41,977 bases of DNA from Caballeronia arationis (GTDB lineage Bacteria; Pseudomonadota; Gammaproteobacteria; Burkholderiales; Burkholderiaceae). The notes beneath the pieces were generated by a model. That model searched no databases. It was given only the letters and a program-made list of their open reading frames with translations, and was not told where the DNA came from. The position numbers and the translations under genes were made by a program. The stretch covers positions 1-41,977 of the forward strand of contig NZ_FCOG02000056.1 of assembly GCF_001544975.2 (NCBI RefSeq), read 5' to 3'. The stretch's first letter is position 1; each line of letters starts with the position of its first letter. Positions 7,870 to 16,083 of the stretch are shown piece by piece.

Positions 7870-8283
7870 ATGGACACGCTCGCTCATCCGGCTCCGCTGA
7901 AGGTTTTCCTCGTCGAGGAATCGCCGCTCGTGCGTCGAAGCATCGTCGCGATGCTCGGTGGCATTCGGGGGGTCGACATTGTCGGCGCGGCGGCGGAGTC
8001 GCTGGCGGCGATCGAAGGCATCGCGGTCTGCGGCGCCGACGTGGCTTTCGTCGACCTGCGGCTCGCGGTCGGCAGCGGGCTCGACGTCCTCGCAGCAATT
8101 TCGCAGCGCGCGCTGCCCGTGGTGACGATCGTCTTCACCAATCATTCGGGCACGCAGTTCCGCAGCGCGTCCCTTGCGGCGGGCGCCAGCTACTTCTTCG
8201 ACAAGACGACCGAATACGACGCCGCGCGCGCCACCGTCGAACGTCTCGCGCGAAGCCGTCTTGCCGCTGCGAACATCCACTGA
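7870..8283 (+). CDS. Stand-alone receiver-domain protein
   Basis: This 137-residue protein consists of a single CheY-like receiver with no output domain. The acidic pair is E16-E17 (FLVEESPLVRRS), the phosphorylation site is D62 (ADVAFVDLRL), and the lysine lies in FFDKTTE. Replacement of the first acidic residue by Glu is tolerated in the family. It follows the NarL-type regulator after 107 bases and precedes the FNR gene by 16 bases, so it is probably co-transcribed with FNR. Single-domain receivers act as phosphate sinks or allosteric partners; which kinase feeds it is unknown. Confidence 0.82.
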   Translation: MDTLAHPAPLKVFLVEESPLVRRSIVAMLGGIRGVDIVGAAAESLAAIEGIAVCGADVAFVDLRLAVGSGLDVLAAISQRALPVVTIVFTNHSGTQFRSASLAAGASYFFDKTTEYDAARATVERLARSRLAAANIH

Positions 8284-8299
8284 TCCCGAGGAGCACGAC

Positions 8300-9076
8300 A
8301 TGCAATCCGCGATCGAGAATACTGCGTCCCCGTCGGCGGACGTTTGCGCGTCGCGGACCGCCTCGGCCACGGCCGACACGCGTGATTGCGTTGCCGGCGG
8401 ACGCTGCTCGACCTGTTCGATGCAGCGGGTCTGCCTGCCGCCGGACCTGTCCGGCGCCGAGTTCGCGCGGCTCGACTCCATCGTCTGCGCGACGCGGCTC
8501 GTCAGGCGCGGCGAGGCGCTGTACCGCGCGGGCGATCGCTTTCAGAGCATCTACGCGGTGCGCACCGGCTGCTTCAAGACTGTGCTCACGCATCGCGACG
8601 GCCAGGAACAGGTGACGGGTTTTCATCTGCAGGGCGACGCGCTCGGGCTCGACGGCGTTTTCGACAATCGTTACGGCAGCGATGCCATTGCGCTGGAAGA
8701 CAGCACCGTATGCATCATTCCGTTCGATCTCCTCGAACTTCTGTGCCGTGAGGTCAAGGCGATGCAGCATCACGTCCACCGGCTAATGAGCGGGGAGATC
8801 GTGCGCGAGTCGGGACTCATGATGCTCCTCGGCACGATGACCGCCGAGCAGCGGGTCGCGGCATTCCTGCTCAATCTTTCCGCGCGGCTGAAGGCGCGCG
8901 GTTACTCGCCCGCGAGCTTCGTGCTGCGCATGAGCCGCGAGGAGATCGGCAGCTACCTCGGACTCAAGATCGAGACAGTGAGCCGCATGTTCTCGAAGCT
9001 CCAGAAAGCGGGCATCGTCGATGCGCGCGGCAAGGAAATCCGCATCCTCGACCACGAGAAACTGGCGCGGCTATAG
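8300..9076 (+). CDS. fnr: FNR-type oxygen-sensing transcription regulator
   Basis: This 258-residue Crp/Fnr-family protein carries the oxygen-labile 4Fe-4S ligands: C36, C39 and C45 in CSTCSMQRVC, plus C138 in DSTVCIIPF. The spacing C-x2-C-x5-C and the distant fourth cysteine match Escherichia coli FNR. A cyclic-nucleotide-like barrel and a dimer helix follow. The helix-turn-helix MSREEIGSYLGLKIETVSRM holds E225 and R229 of the E-x-x-S-R signature that reads TTGAT-N4-ATCAA. I start at ATG 8300 because GAGGAG lies upstream; longer in-frame starts run through the preceding gene. It probably activates the divergent promoters at 2.1 kb when oxygen is low. It sits 16 bases behind the receiver gene. 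Confidence 0.93.
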   Translation: MQSAIENTASPSADVCASRTASATADTRDCVAGGRCSTCSMQRVCLPPDLSGAEFARLDSIVCATRLVRRGEALYRAGDRFQSIYAVRTGCFKTVLTHRDGQEQVTGFHLQGDALGLDGVFDNRYGSDAIALEDSTVCIIPFDLLELLCREVKAMQHHVHRLMSGEIVRESGLMMLLGTMTAEQRVAAFLLNLSARLKARGYSPASFVLRMSREEIGSYLGLKIETVSRMFSKLQKAGIVDARGKEIRILDHEKLARL

Positions 9077-9101
9077 CGTCTCACCTACAACGCGAGAAGT
9101 C

Positions 9102-9761
9102 ATGAAACCTCTCTTCCCACTCGGCCATGCGCTCTTCGACGGGCCACGGCCCCGGCCTTCCACGGGCGACACATGCGCGCGAATCGATCTTCCCGAACCT
9201 GGGCGCTACGGCGGCCGGCCGCTGATGGAGACGCTGTCGCTGCGCCGGACGACGCGCGAGTTCGCACCGCGCGAATTGAGCAGCGTGCTGCTCGGCGATC
9301 TACTGTGGGCCGCCAACGGCGTCAACCGTGAAGCCGAAGACGGGCGGACCGCGCCATCAGCGCTCGGCGTGCACGAGATCGACGTCTATGCGGCGCTCGC
9401 CCGCGGACTCTATCGCTATGTCCCGCAGACGCACCATCTCGATCTCGTCATCGCGCAGGACCTGCGCGCCGTCACAGGCTATCAGGACTTCGTCGACGAA
9501 GCGCCGCTCGATCTGGTGTACGTCGCGAACCATGCGCGCATGGGCGACATCCCGGCGTCGCATCGCGAATCATTCGCTGCCGCGAGCGCCGGAGCGATCG
9601 CCCAGAATGTCTACCTGTTCTGCGCATCCGCGGGACTTGCGGTCGGGGCGCGCGGCTGGCTCAACCGCAGCGCGCTCGCCAAGCACATGGGGCTTGGGCG
9701 CGAATGCGTTCCTGTGCTCGCGCAGACCGTCGGACATTTCCGCGCCGAGATGCTGCAATGA
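9102..9761 (+). CDS. Nitroreductase-family (SagB-like) flavoprotein
   Basis: This 219-residue protein has nitroreductase-fold marks: the FMN-binding opening METLSLRRTTREF at about 43-55, DLLWAANGVNR, and the later segment AGAIAQNVYLFCASAGLAVG that packs against FMN. The first 40 residues are a proline-rich lead-in. I start at ATG 9102 with GAGAAG upstream, 25 bases after the FNR gene, so it is likely in the same transcript. Family members use FMN and NAD(P)H to reduce nitro groups, quinones or flavins; the substrate here is unknown. The final TGA overlaps a tiny ATGA-coupled frame that I do not call. Confidence 0.78.
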   Translation: MKPLFPLGHALFDGPRPRPSTGDTCARIDLPEPGRYGGRPLMETLSLRRTTREFAPRELSSVLLGDLLWAANGVNREAEDGRTAPSALGVHEIDVYAALARGLYRYVPQTHHLDLVIAQDLRAVTGYQDFVDEAPLDLVYVANHARMGDIPASHRESFAAASAGAIAQNVYLFCASAGLAVGARGWLNRSALAKHMGLGRECVPVLAQTVGHFRAEMLQ

Positions 9762-9855
9762 GTCAGAGCGAGCGCGGCGCCCCGCTCCCGGCCGACGACG
9801 CCCACGCGCTCGTGCAGTAGATACCGAGCCATTAATTCTGAACTGGAGGAAGCCG

Positions 9856-10254
9856 ATGAGAGTCACCATCAAGCTGGATGCGTTCGATCATGCCGACTCG
9901 GATGCGTTCGCCGTGCTATGGCTTGATCGCGAAACACAACGCTGGTCGCGCGAGGGTCACGAAGCGCTCGACTTGCCGACCTGGGGCATATTGCGGGAGT
10001 TGCCACAGGGACTTGCCATCTGCGATGCGACCAGAGGCAGAACCCTCATGATGCTTCAAGCGCTCGCGTTCGAAGCATGTGCACCGCAAGATGTTCAGGA
10101 AGCGCGAGGACCAGCCGAGTACTTTCCGACCGAAGGCAACGCGGCCGACACCGGACACTGGCACGTGCAGTGCGTTGAGCGCGAGCCGATCCAGGCGGAG
10201 CACGACAGCTTTTGCACCTTCGACGATATCTCGGGAGAGATCGCTGGCGCCTGA
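9856..10254 (+). CDS. Hypothetical acidic 132-residue protein
   Basis: I do not recognise this protein. It starts at ATG 9856 with an excellent GGAGGAA ribosome site and ends at TGA 10252-10254. It is acidic and soluble, with no signal peptide or membrane segment. Histidine and cysteine residues cluster late (C75, H101, H103, C106, H116, C120), which could bind a metal, but no standard motif is formed. It follows the nitroreductase by 94 bases on the same strand and closes the low-oxygen island. Codon use is like that of its neighbours, which supports it being real. Confidence 0.65.
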   Translation: MRVTIKLDAFDHADSDAFAVLWLDRETQRWSREGHEALDLPTWGILRELPQGLAICDATRGRTLMMLQALAFEACAPQDVQEARGPAEYFPTEGNAADTGHWHVQCVEREPIQAEHDSFCTFDDISGEIAGA

Positions 10255-10722
10255 ACCGCGATTTTTGCCGATTGCGTACGAGCCACGCGCCCGTGCGACG
10301 AAAGGCTCGACGTCTCACCGCCGCATGCCCTGCCGGTGGCGGTTCGACGTCGCCTAGCGCGTTCCTCGACAGTGCGTCGATGCCCCATGCTTGGGCGTCG
10401 GCGCTCGTACATCGCCGGCTTGGACAGGCTTGCAACGGCACCAAGCCACGCCGGTCAGGCATCCGTGCCCCTGGCATGGATATCGCTTATTGAAGCGCAG
10501 AGTATAAGCGGCTAGCGTCGGCGTATCTGACCGGCGTGGGGCATTGCTCTTGGGGCGCATCGCGCGCCCACGTCGACCAGCGTCGACGTTCGAACGGAAT
10601 CGTCCGGATTCCGCCGACAGGAAGCGTTGCGTGAATCGCCCCGAATCTTCCTCGATGGTCATCCGGTCCGACACGTTCCGACGTCAGCATGGTCTTCCTA
10701 CGTTCTCACAGGGAGCCCCCTC
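10255..10722. other. Gene-free leader region before the N-heterocycle operon
   Basis: No reading frame in these 468 bases shows family resemblance or a convincing ribosome site. The last 150 bases hold two hairpins, listed separately. The promoter of the binding-protein operon is presumably here, but I could not find a clear -35/-10 pair. Confidence 0.6.
10570..10613. promoter_or_regulatory. Two consecutive perfect inverted repeats upstream of the transport operon
   Basis: ACGTCGAC-CAGC-GTCGACGT (10570-10589) is an 8-base-pair perfect inverted repeat with a 4-base loop. CGGAATC-GTCCG-GATTCCG (10595-10613) is a 7-base-pair repeat five bases later. They lie about 110 bases before the binding-protein ATG. 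They may be regulator operators or leader hairpins. I could not match them to a riboswitch class, and there is no U-run for a terminator. Confidence 0.5.
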
Positions 10723-11703
10723 ATGCGTGTATTGCATCGCATCCTGAGCAGCATCGTTCTGGCCGCGAGTATCTGTTCGACCCCGTCGGCGAATGCCGAC
10801 GATCACATCACCATCCTGACGAGCTGGTACGCGCAGGCCGAGCACGGCGGCTTCTATCAGGCACAGGCGACGGGCCTCTACAAGAAAGCCCGCCTCGACG
10901 TCACGATCAAGATGGGCGGGCCGCAAGTCAACGGCATGCAGTTGCTCGTCGGCGGCCAGGCTGACTTCATTCTCGGCTATGACTTTCAGGTGCTGTCGAG
11001 CGTCGAAGCTGGCATTCCGGTGACGACTGTAGCAGCCTCATTCCAGTTCGACCCGCAAGGCATGCTCACGCACGACGACGTCAAGAGCCTCGCGGACCTC
11101 AAGGGCAAGACGATCCTCGTGGCGGGTTCGGGCCGCACATCCTGGTGGCCGTGGCTTAAGGAAAAGTTCGGCTATAGCGATGGCCAGACGCGTCCCTATA
11201 CGTTCAACCTGCAGCCGTTCTTCGCTGATGCGAACGTCGCGATGCAGGCGTACCCGTCGTCGGAAACGTTTCAGGCCGATCGCGCAAACGTGAAGACGCA
11301 CTTCTTCCTCTTCGCCGACGCGGGCTATCCGCCCTACAACACGACCATCGTCGGCATGAAGAAGACGCTTGCCGAGAAGCCCGAGGTCGTCGCGCGCTTC
11401 GTGAAGGCATCGATGGAAGGCTGGAAGAGCTATCTCGCCGATCCTGCGCCGGGCAACGCACTCATCAAGAAGGACAACCCGGAGATGACCGATGCGCAGC
11501 TCGCGTTCGGCGTCGCGCAACTGAAAAAACTCAGGCTCGTGACGGGCGGCGACGCATCGACGCTCGGCATCGGCGCGATGACCGATACGCGCTGGAAGAA
11601 GACCTACGACTACATGGTGAGCGCGAAGCTGCTCAAGGCGAGCACCGATTACAAGAGCGCCTACACGCTGCAGTACATCCAGAACGCGAATGTCATGCCC
11701 TGA
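10723..11703 (+). CDS. ABC transporter substrate-binding protein, NMT1/THI5 type
   Basis: This 326-residue periplasmic protein has a signal peptide of about 25 residues (MRVLHRILSSIVLAAS, cut near SANA). A two-lobe NMT1/SsuA-like fold follows: ILTSWYAQAEHGGFYQAQA opens the ligand cleft, and VNGMQLLVGGQADFILGY and DLKGKTILVAGS are typical. The family binds pyrimidine precursors, sulfonates, riboflavin or other small heterocycles. I chose ATG 10723 because it begins the signal peptide and GGGAG stands upstream; an in-frame start at 10627 would add 32 non-signal residues. It leads a five-gene operon with a Rieske oxygenase, the ATPase and permease of the same transporter, and an amidohydrolase, so its ligand is probably the substrate of those enzymes. 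Confidence 0.88.
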   Translation: MRVLHRILSSIVLAASICSTPSANADDHITILTSWYAQAEHGGFYQAQATGLYKKARLDVTIKMGGPQVNGMQLLVGGQADFILGYDFQVLSSVEAGIPVTTVAASFQFDPQGMLTHDDVKSLADLKGKTILVAGSGRTSWWPWLKEKFGYSDGQTRPYTFNLQPFFADANVAMQAYPSSETFQADRANVKTHFFLFADAGYPPYNTTIVGMKKTLAEKPEVVARFVKASMEGWKSYLADPAPGNALIKKDNPEMTDAQLAFGVAQLKKLRLVTGGDASTLGIGAMTDTRWKKTYDYMVSAKLLKASTDYKSAYTLQYIQNANVMP

Positions 11704-11733
11704 GCGGGCGTCACGGGATCAAGGAGTCCGATC

Positions 11734-12771
11734 ATGCTGGTCACACGTCAGAAAGTCCTGCGCCGCTTCTGGTACGCAATCATGCCGGTGTCGCAACTGG
11801 ACGAAGGTCCGCAGCCGTTCACCCTGCTGGGCGAACCGATCGTGCTGTGGAAAGGCGCAGGAGGCAAGACGCACGCGTTGCGCGACCGCTGCTGCCATCG
11901 CACGGCGAAGCTGTCGAAGGGATTCGTCGATGCCGATGGCAACATCGCCTGCGGATACCACGGCTGGACCTACGACTGCAGCGGCAAGTGCGTGCACATT
12001 CCGCAGAACACGGGCGGCGAGATTCCGTCGCGCGCGATCGTGCAGTCGTATCGTTGCGAGGAACGATACGGTTACGCGTGGGTCGCGCTCGACGATCCGC
12101 TGCAGCCGATCCCCGATTTCCCTGAGGAATCCGCCCCGGGCTATCGGCGCATCCTGCAATTCTACGAGCAATGGAACACGAGTCCGTTGCGCATGATGGA
12201 GAACTCGTTCGACAACTCGCACTTCAGCTTCGTGCACAAGTCGAACTTCGGTCTCTTCGACAGTCCGAAGCCGTCGAAGTACGAGTTCCGTCCCAACGAC
12301 TGGGGCTTCGAAGCGGAGACGCGCGTGCCGATCCGCAATCCGCAGGCGAGCTTTCGCATCACGGGCACCACCGACGACATCACCGAGCGCCATCTGATGA
12401 ACCGCTGGTACATGCCGTTCGCGCGGCGCTTCGGCTGCATGTATCCGGCAAGCGGCGTGCATCACATCATCTACAACTGCGCGACGCCCATCGACGACAA
12501 GACGATGATGCTCGTGCAATGGCTCTATCGCAACGACGCCGAGACGCAATGCTCGACGCAGGAACTGATCGACTGGGACCGGCCGATCACCGACGAAGAC
12601 CGCGAGATTCTGGAAGCCACCGACTACGACGCGTGCATCGACGTGCGGCGACAGCAGGAATGCCACATGGCATCCGATCAGCCGGGACTGCTGATGCGCC
12701 GCATGCTGCTCAAGCTGCTCGAAGAGCACGGCGAGCGCGAAGTGTTCCGTATCGAGAACGAGGAGGCATGA
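11734..12771 (+). CDS. Rieske non-haem iron oxygenase, alpha subunit
   Basis: This 345-residue enzyme has a Rieske 2Fe-2S domain with C53, H55, C73 and H76 (RCCHR then CGYHGWTYD). Its catalytic domain holds the mononuclear iron ligands H163 and H168 and bridging D160 (ENSFDNSHFSFVHKS). A later acidic ligand is likely in DYDACIDV. The length fits the oxygenases that hydroxylate or N/O-demethylate ring compounds (vanillate and caffeine demethylase relatives). No reductase or ferredoxin gene is in the operon, so electrons must come from elsewhere, possibly the ferredoxin-reductase fusion at 18754-20517. It sits between the binding protein (30 bases) and the ATPase (4 bases). The substrate is unknown. 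Confidence 0.9.
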   Translation: MLVTRQKVLRRFWYAIMPVSQLDEGPQPFTLLGEPIVLWKGAGGKTHALRDRCCHRTAKLSKGFVDADGNIACGYHGWTYDCSGKCVHIPQNTGGEIPSRAIVQSYRCEERYGYAWVALDDPLQPIPDFPEESAPGYRRILQFYEQWNTSPLRMMENSFDNSHFSFVHKSNFGLFDSPKPSKYEFRPNDWGFEAETRVPIRNPQASFRITGTTDDITERHLMNRWYMPFARRFGCMYPASGVHHIIYNCATPIDDKTMMLVQWLYRNDAETQCSTQELIDWDRPITDEDREILEATDYDACIDVRRQQECHMASDQPGLLMRRMLLKLLEEHGEREVFRIENEEA

Positions 12772-12775
12772 AGCC

Positions 12776-13588
12776 ATGAGCGACGACAGCAAGGATACGG
12801 CACTCGCCGTACAACGTGTCGACAAGGTCTATCCGAACGGCACCATCGCACTCGACGACGTGCGGCTCACGATCGGTGCGGGCGAATTCGTCTCGCTGCT
12901 CGGACCGTCGGGTTGCGGCAAGAGCACGCTGCTCAAGATGTTCGCGGGCATCGAGACGCCCACGCACGGTCACATGCGCTGGTGGGGCCAGCCGTTTAGT
13001 GTTGTCGGATCGGCCGGCCGGCGCATGTCGATGGTGTTCCAGGAAGCCACGCTGATGCCCTGGGCGACGATCGCCGAGAACGTGCGCCTGCCACTCGATC
13101 TTGCGCACGTGCCGCGCCGCGAAGCCGACGAGCGCGTTGCCGATGCGCTGGCGAACGTCGGTCTTGGCAGCTTTGGAAAGGTGCGTCCGCGCGAGTTGTC
13201 GGGCGGCATGCAAATGCGTGCGTCGCTGGCGCGCTCGCTCGTCACGGAACCCGACCTGCTGCTGCTCGACGAACCGTTCGGCGCGCTCGACGAATTCACG
13301 CGCAACAAGCTCGATGCTGATCTTCGAGCGCTGTGGAAGAAGCGCGGCATGACAGTCGTGTTCGTCACGCACAGCATCTACGAGGCGGTGTATCTGTCTA
13401 CACGCGTAGTCGTCATGCAGGCGCGGCCGGGGCGTATCATCGCCGACGTTCCGATCGACGGTCCGGCCGAGCGTGACGACGTGTATCGCGTGTCCGCGCC
13501 GTTCATGCAGCATTGCAAGACGCTGTCCGACCTCATCAGCGACGCGCATCTCGCATCGAGTCACGACATGCAGGGAGCACAATCATGA
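12776..13588 (+). CDS. ABC transporter ATP-binding protein (NitT/TauT type)
   Basis: This 270-residue ATPase has Walker A at 43-51 (GPSGCGKST), a Q loop in VFQEATLMPW, signature LSGGMQMRASLARSL, Walker B LLLLDEPFGALD, and the switch histidine in VFVTHSIYEAV. It powers import through the adjacent permease of the ligand bound by the protein at 10723-11703. It starts four bases after the oxygenase stop, and its end overlaps the permease start, so all are translated together. Confidence 0.93.
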   Translation: MSDDSKDTALAVQRVDKVYPNGTIALDDVRLTIGAGEFVSLLGPSGCGKSTLLKMFAGIETPTHGHMRWWGQPFSVVGSAGRRMSMVFQEATLMPWATIAENVRLPLDLAHVPRREADERVADALANVGLGSFGKVRPRELSGGMQMRASLARSLVTEPDLLLLDEPFGALDEFTRNKLDADLRALWKKRGMTVVFVTHSIYEAVYLSTRVVVMQARPGRIIADVPIDGPAERDDVYRVSAPFMQHCKTLSDLISDAHLASSHDMQGAQS

Positions 13589-14436
13589 GCAGTCAGACGC
13601 TTGCAACCAAGCCCGCCATGCAGTCGAACAAGACCGCGCGCGAACGGCGCCGTCCGCTGTTGCAGCGACCAGGTGCAGCGAAGGCGCTGGCGCCATGGAT
13701 CGTCGGTGCGATGATGCTGTTGCTTTGGGAAGGTTCATGTGCGCTTTTCAGGGTGCCGGTGTATCTCGTGCCCGCGCCGCATGACATCGCGCTCCAACTG
13801 GTCACCGATGGTCCGATGCTCTTCATGAGCCTTCTCGCAACGCTCAAGATCACGCTGCTGGCCTTCGCGCTCGCGACGGTTCTGGGCGTGATGATCGCGC
13901 TCCTGTTCGCGCAGAGTCCGTTGATCGAGGCGAGCTTCTTTCCGTACGCGATCCTGCTGCAGGTCACGCCGGTAGTCGCGATCGCGCCGCTCATCATCAT
14001 CTGGGTGAAGGACACGACGTTCGCGCTCGTGATCTGCGCGACGCTCGTCGCGTTGTTCCCGATCATCTCGAACACGGCGCTCGGCTTGCGCAGCGTGAAT
14101 CCGGGCCTCGTCAGCCTGTTTCGCATCAATCGCGCGACCCGCTGGCAGACGCTCGTGCGGTTACGCATCCCGAGCGCGCTGCCGTATTTCTTCGGCGGGC
14201 TTCGGATTTCGAGCGGACTGTCGCTGATCGGCGCGGTAGTCGCGGAGTTCGTCGCGGGAACCGGCGGCAGCGGTTCGGGTCTGGCTTATCAGATTCTGCA
14301 AGCGGGATTCCAGCTGAACATTCCGCGTCTGTTCGCGGCGCTCTTCTTGATCACGCTGACTGGCGTCGTGCTGTTCGGCATCACCGTGTGGGTCGCGCGC
14401 ATCGGCCTGCGCGGCTGGCACGATAGCGAACTTTGA
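13585..14436 (+). CDS. ABC transporter permease (NitT/TauT type)
   Basis: This 283-residue inner-membrane protein has a charged N-terminal tail of about 35 residues and then about six membrane segments. The first is near IVGAMMLLLWEGSCALF. The EAA-type coupling loop is near LVSLFRINRATRWQTLVRLR. I start at ATG 13585, overlapping the ATPase stop by four bases; the in-frame upstream start at 13513 lies inside that gene. It forms a homodimeric channel for the importer. Confidence 0.9.
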   Translation: MSSQTLATKPAMQSNKTARERRRPLLQRPGAAKALAPWIVGAMMLLLWEGSCALFRVPVYLVPAPHDIALQLVTDGPMLFMSLLATLKITLLAFALATVLGVMIALLFAQSPLIEASFFPYAILLQVTPVVAIAPLIIIWVKDTTFALVICATLVALFPIISNTALGLRSVNPGLVSLFRINRATRWQTLVRLRIPSALPYFFGGLRISSGLSLIGAVVAEFVAGTGGSGSGLAYQILQAGFQLNIPRLFAALFLITLTGVVLFGITVWVARIGLRGWHDSEL

Positions 14437-14446
14437 GGCGAGACAC

Positions 14447-15871
14447 ATGAGCATACTGATTCGCAACGCAGCGGCCATCATGACTGGCGGCAACGGCAGC
14501 GCCAATGAACCCGGGCGCATCGAGGGCCCGGACATTCGCATCGAGGGCGAAACGATCGAAGCGGTCGGCAAGCTCGCGCCGCGTGAGGGCGAGACGATCG
14601 TCGACGCCACCGATTGTGTCGTTTATCCCGCGTGGGTCAACACGCATCATCATCTCTTCCAGTCGCTGCTCAAGGGCGATCCGGCGGGGCTGAACGCGTC
14701 GCTTACGCCATGGCTCGCCGCCACGCCGTATCGCTTTCGCGCGCTCTTCGACGAGAAGCGTTTCCGTCTGGCCGCCCGCATCGGCCTGATCGAACTCATG
14801 CGCTCGGGATGCACGACAGTCGCGGATCACAACTACCTCTACTACCCGGGCATGCCGTTCGACAGTTCAGCGATTCTCTTCGACGAGGCCGAGAAGCTCG
14901 GCCTGCGCTTCGTGCTGCTGCGCGGCGGCGCGACGCGCACGCGCCAGCTCGAAGCCGAGTTGCCGAGCGCGCTTCGGCCCGAATCGCTCGATGCCTATGT
15001 CGCCGATATCGAACGTCTCGCATCAAAGTATCACGACGCCTCGCCCCGCGCGACGCGTCGTGTGGTGATGGCGCCGACCACCGTGCTCTATTCGATCTCG
15101 CCGCAGGAGATGCGTGAGACGGCCCGCGTCGCGCGCAGGCTTGGCTTGCGCATGCACAGTCATCTGTCGGAGACGGTCGGGTATCAGGACAGCGCGAAGT
15201 CGATGCATGGCACGACGCCCGTCGAGTTCTGCGGCGAATACGACTGGCTCGGCGACGATGTCTGGTACGCGCATCTCGTCAAGCTCGACGCGCGCGAGAT
15301 CGCGATGCTCGCTGAAACCGGAACCGGCGTCGCGCATTGTCCCCAATCGAACGGACGGCTCGGCAGCGGCATTGCGCCGGTGCGCGAGATGGCGGACGCG
15401 GGCGTGCCGGTGTCGATCGGGGTCGATGGTGCGGCATCCAACGAGGCCGCCGACATGATCTCCGAAGTCCACATGGCGTGGCTCGCGCAACGCGCGCGGC
15501 GCGGCATGGCGGCGCAACCTGTCTATCGCGGCGGCACCTTCGAAGGCGGCGCCGATGTCGCTTCGGTGGAAGAAGTCGTGCACTGGGGGACGGCGGGCGG
15601 AGCTCGCGTGCTCGGGCTCGAAGGCGTCGGACGGATTGCGCCGGGCTGCTCGGCCGATATCGCCGTGTACCGGCTTGACGATCCGCGCTACTTCGGCCTC
15701 CACGATCCGGCGATCGGACCGGTCGCGTCGGGCGGACGGCCGACGGTCGCGGCACTGTTCTCGGCCGGACGCTGCGTGGTGCAGGACGACGCCGTTGCGA
15801 ATGTCGATCTCGGCGACCTACGGCGCCAGGCGCTCGCCGAAGTCAGAGGGATGCTGGCAGAAGTGGCGTGA
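14447..15871 (+). CDS. Amidohydrolase, 8-oxoguanine deaminase / triazine hydrolase group
   Basis: This 474-residue metal-dependent hydrolase has the metal pair H67-x-H69 (VNTHHHLFQSL), a third histidine in RMHSHLSETVG, a fourth in GVAHCPQSNGRLGSG, and the catalytic aspartate in GVDGAASNEAADM. These motifs place it with 8-oxoguanine deaminase, S-adenosylhomocysteine deaminase and the AtzB/TrzN hydrolases, which remove an amino, alkylamino or chloro group from an N-heterocycle. It follows the permease by 10 bases with GAGGCGAG upstream and closes the operon. In context it probably acts on the imported ring compound, before or after the Rieske step. I cannot choose between a purine and a triazine substrate. 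Confidence 0.87.
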   Translation: MSILIRNAAAIMTGGNGSANEPGRIEGPDIRIEGETIEAVGKLAPREGETIVDATDCVVYPAWVNTHHHLFQSLLKGDPAGLNASLTPWLAATPYRFRALFDEKRFRLAARIGLIELMRSGCTTVADHNYLYYPGMPFDSSAILFDEAEKLGLRFVLLRGGATRTRQLEAELPSALRPESLDAYVADIERLASKYHDASPRATRRVVMAPTTVLYSISPQEMRETARVARRLGLRMHSHLSETVGYQDSAKSMHGTTPVEFCGEYDWLGDDVWYAHLVKLDAREIAMLAETGTGVAHCPQSNGRLGSGIAPVREMADAGVPVSIGVDGAASNEAADMISEVHMAWLAQRARRGMAAQPVYRGGTFEGGADVASVEEVVHWGTAGGARVLGLEGVGRIAPGCSADIAVYRLDDPRYFGLHDPAIGPVASGGRPTVAALFSAGRCVVQDDAVANVDLGDLRRQALAEVRGMLAEVA

Positions 15872-16083
15872 CGGGCGCTTCACATCCGGGGAACAGCGCA
15901 CAACAAACGAAGTTCGAAAAAATACGCGTTTTCGGGTAAACGATTAACTCGTCACTGCACGTGCTTCGAGCGAACAGAAAACAGCGATGCTATATTGCGC
16001 CAGACCGGTACGCACGTTAGCACAACGGGCGGCCGCTCAGGGCAGACAGCCCGCCATCCGTACGCTCAAACCACGGAGGAGAC

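Noticed and set aside
9758..9820. A 20-codon frame overlapping the nitroreductase stop in ATGA
   Set aside because: It could be translationally coupled, but there is no conserved motif and it is too short to support as a gene.
10159..10174. TGGCACGTGCAGTGCG, resembling a sigma-54 promoter
   Set aside because: It lies inside the hypothetical gene at 9856-10254 and more than 500 bases before the next start codon, so it is probably chance.
10255..10722. A possible riboswitch before the heterocycle operon
   Set aside because: The hairpins are simple perfect repeats. I could not match conserved core bases of the purine, guanidine, TPP or other known classes.
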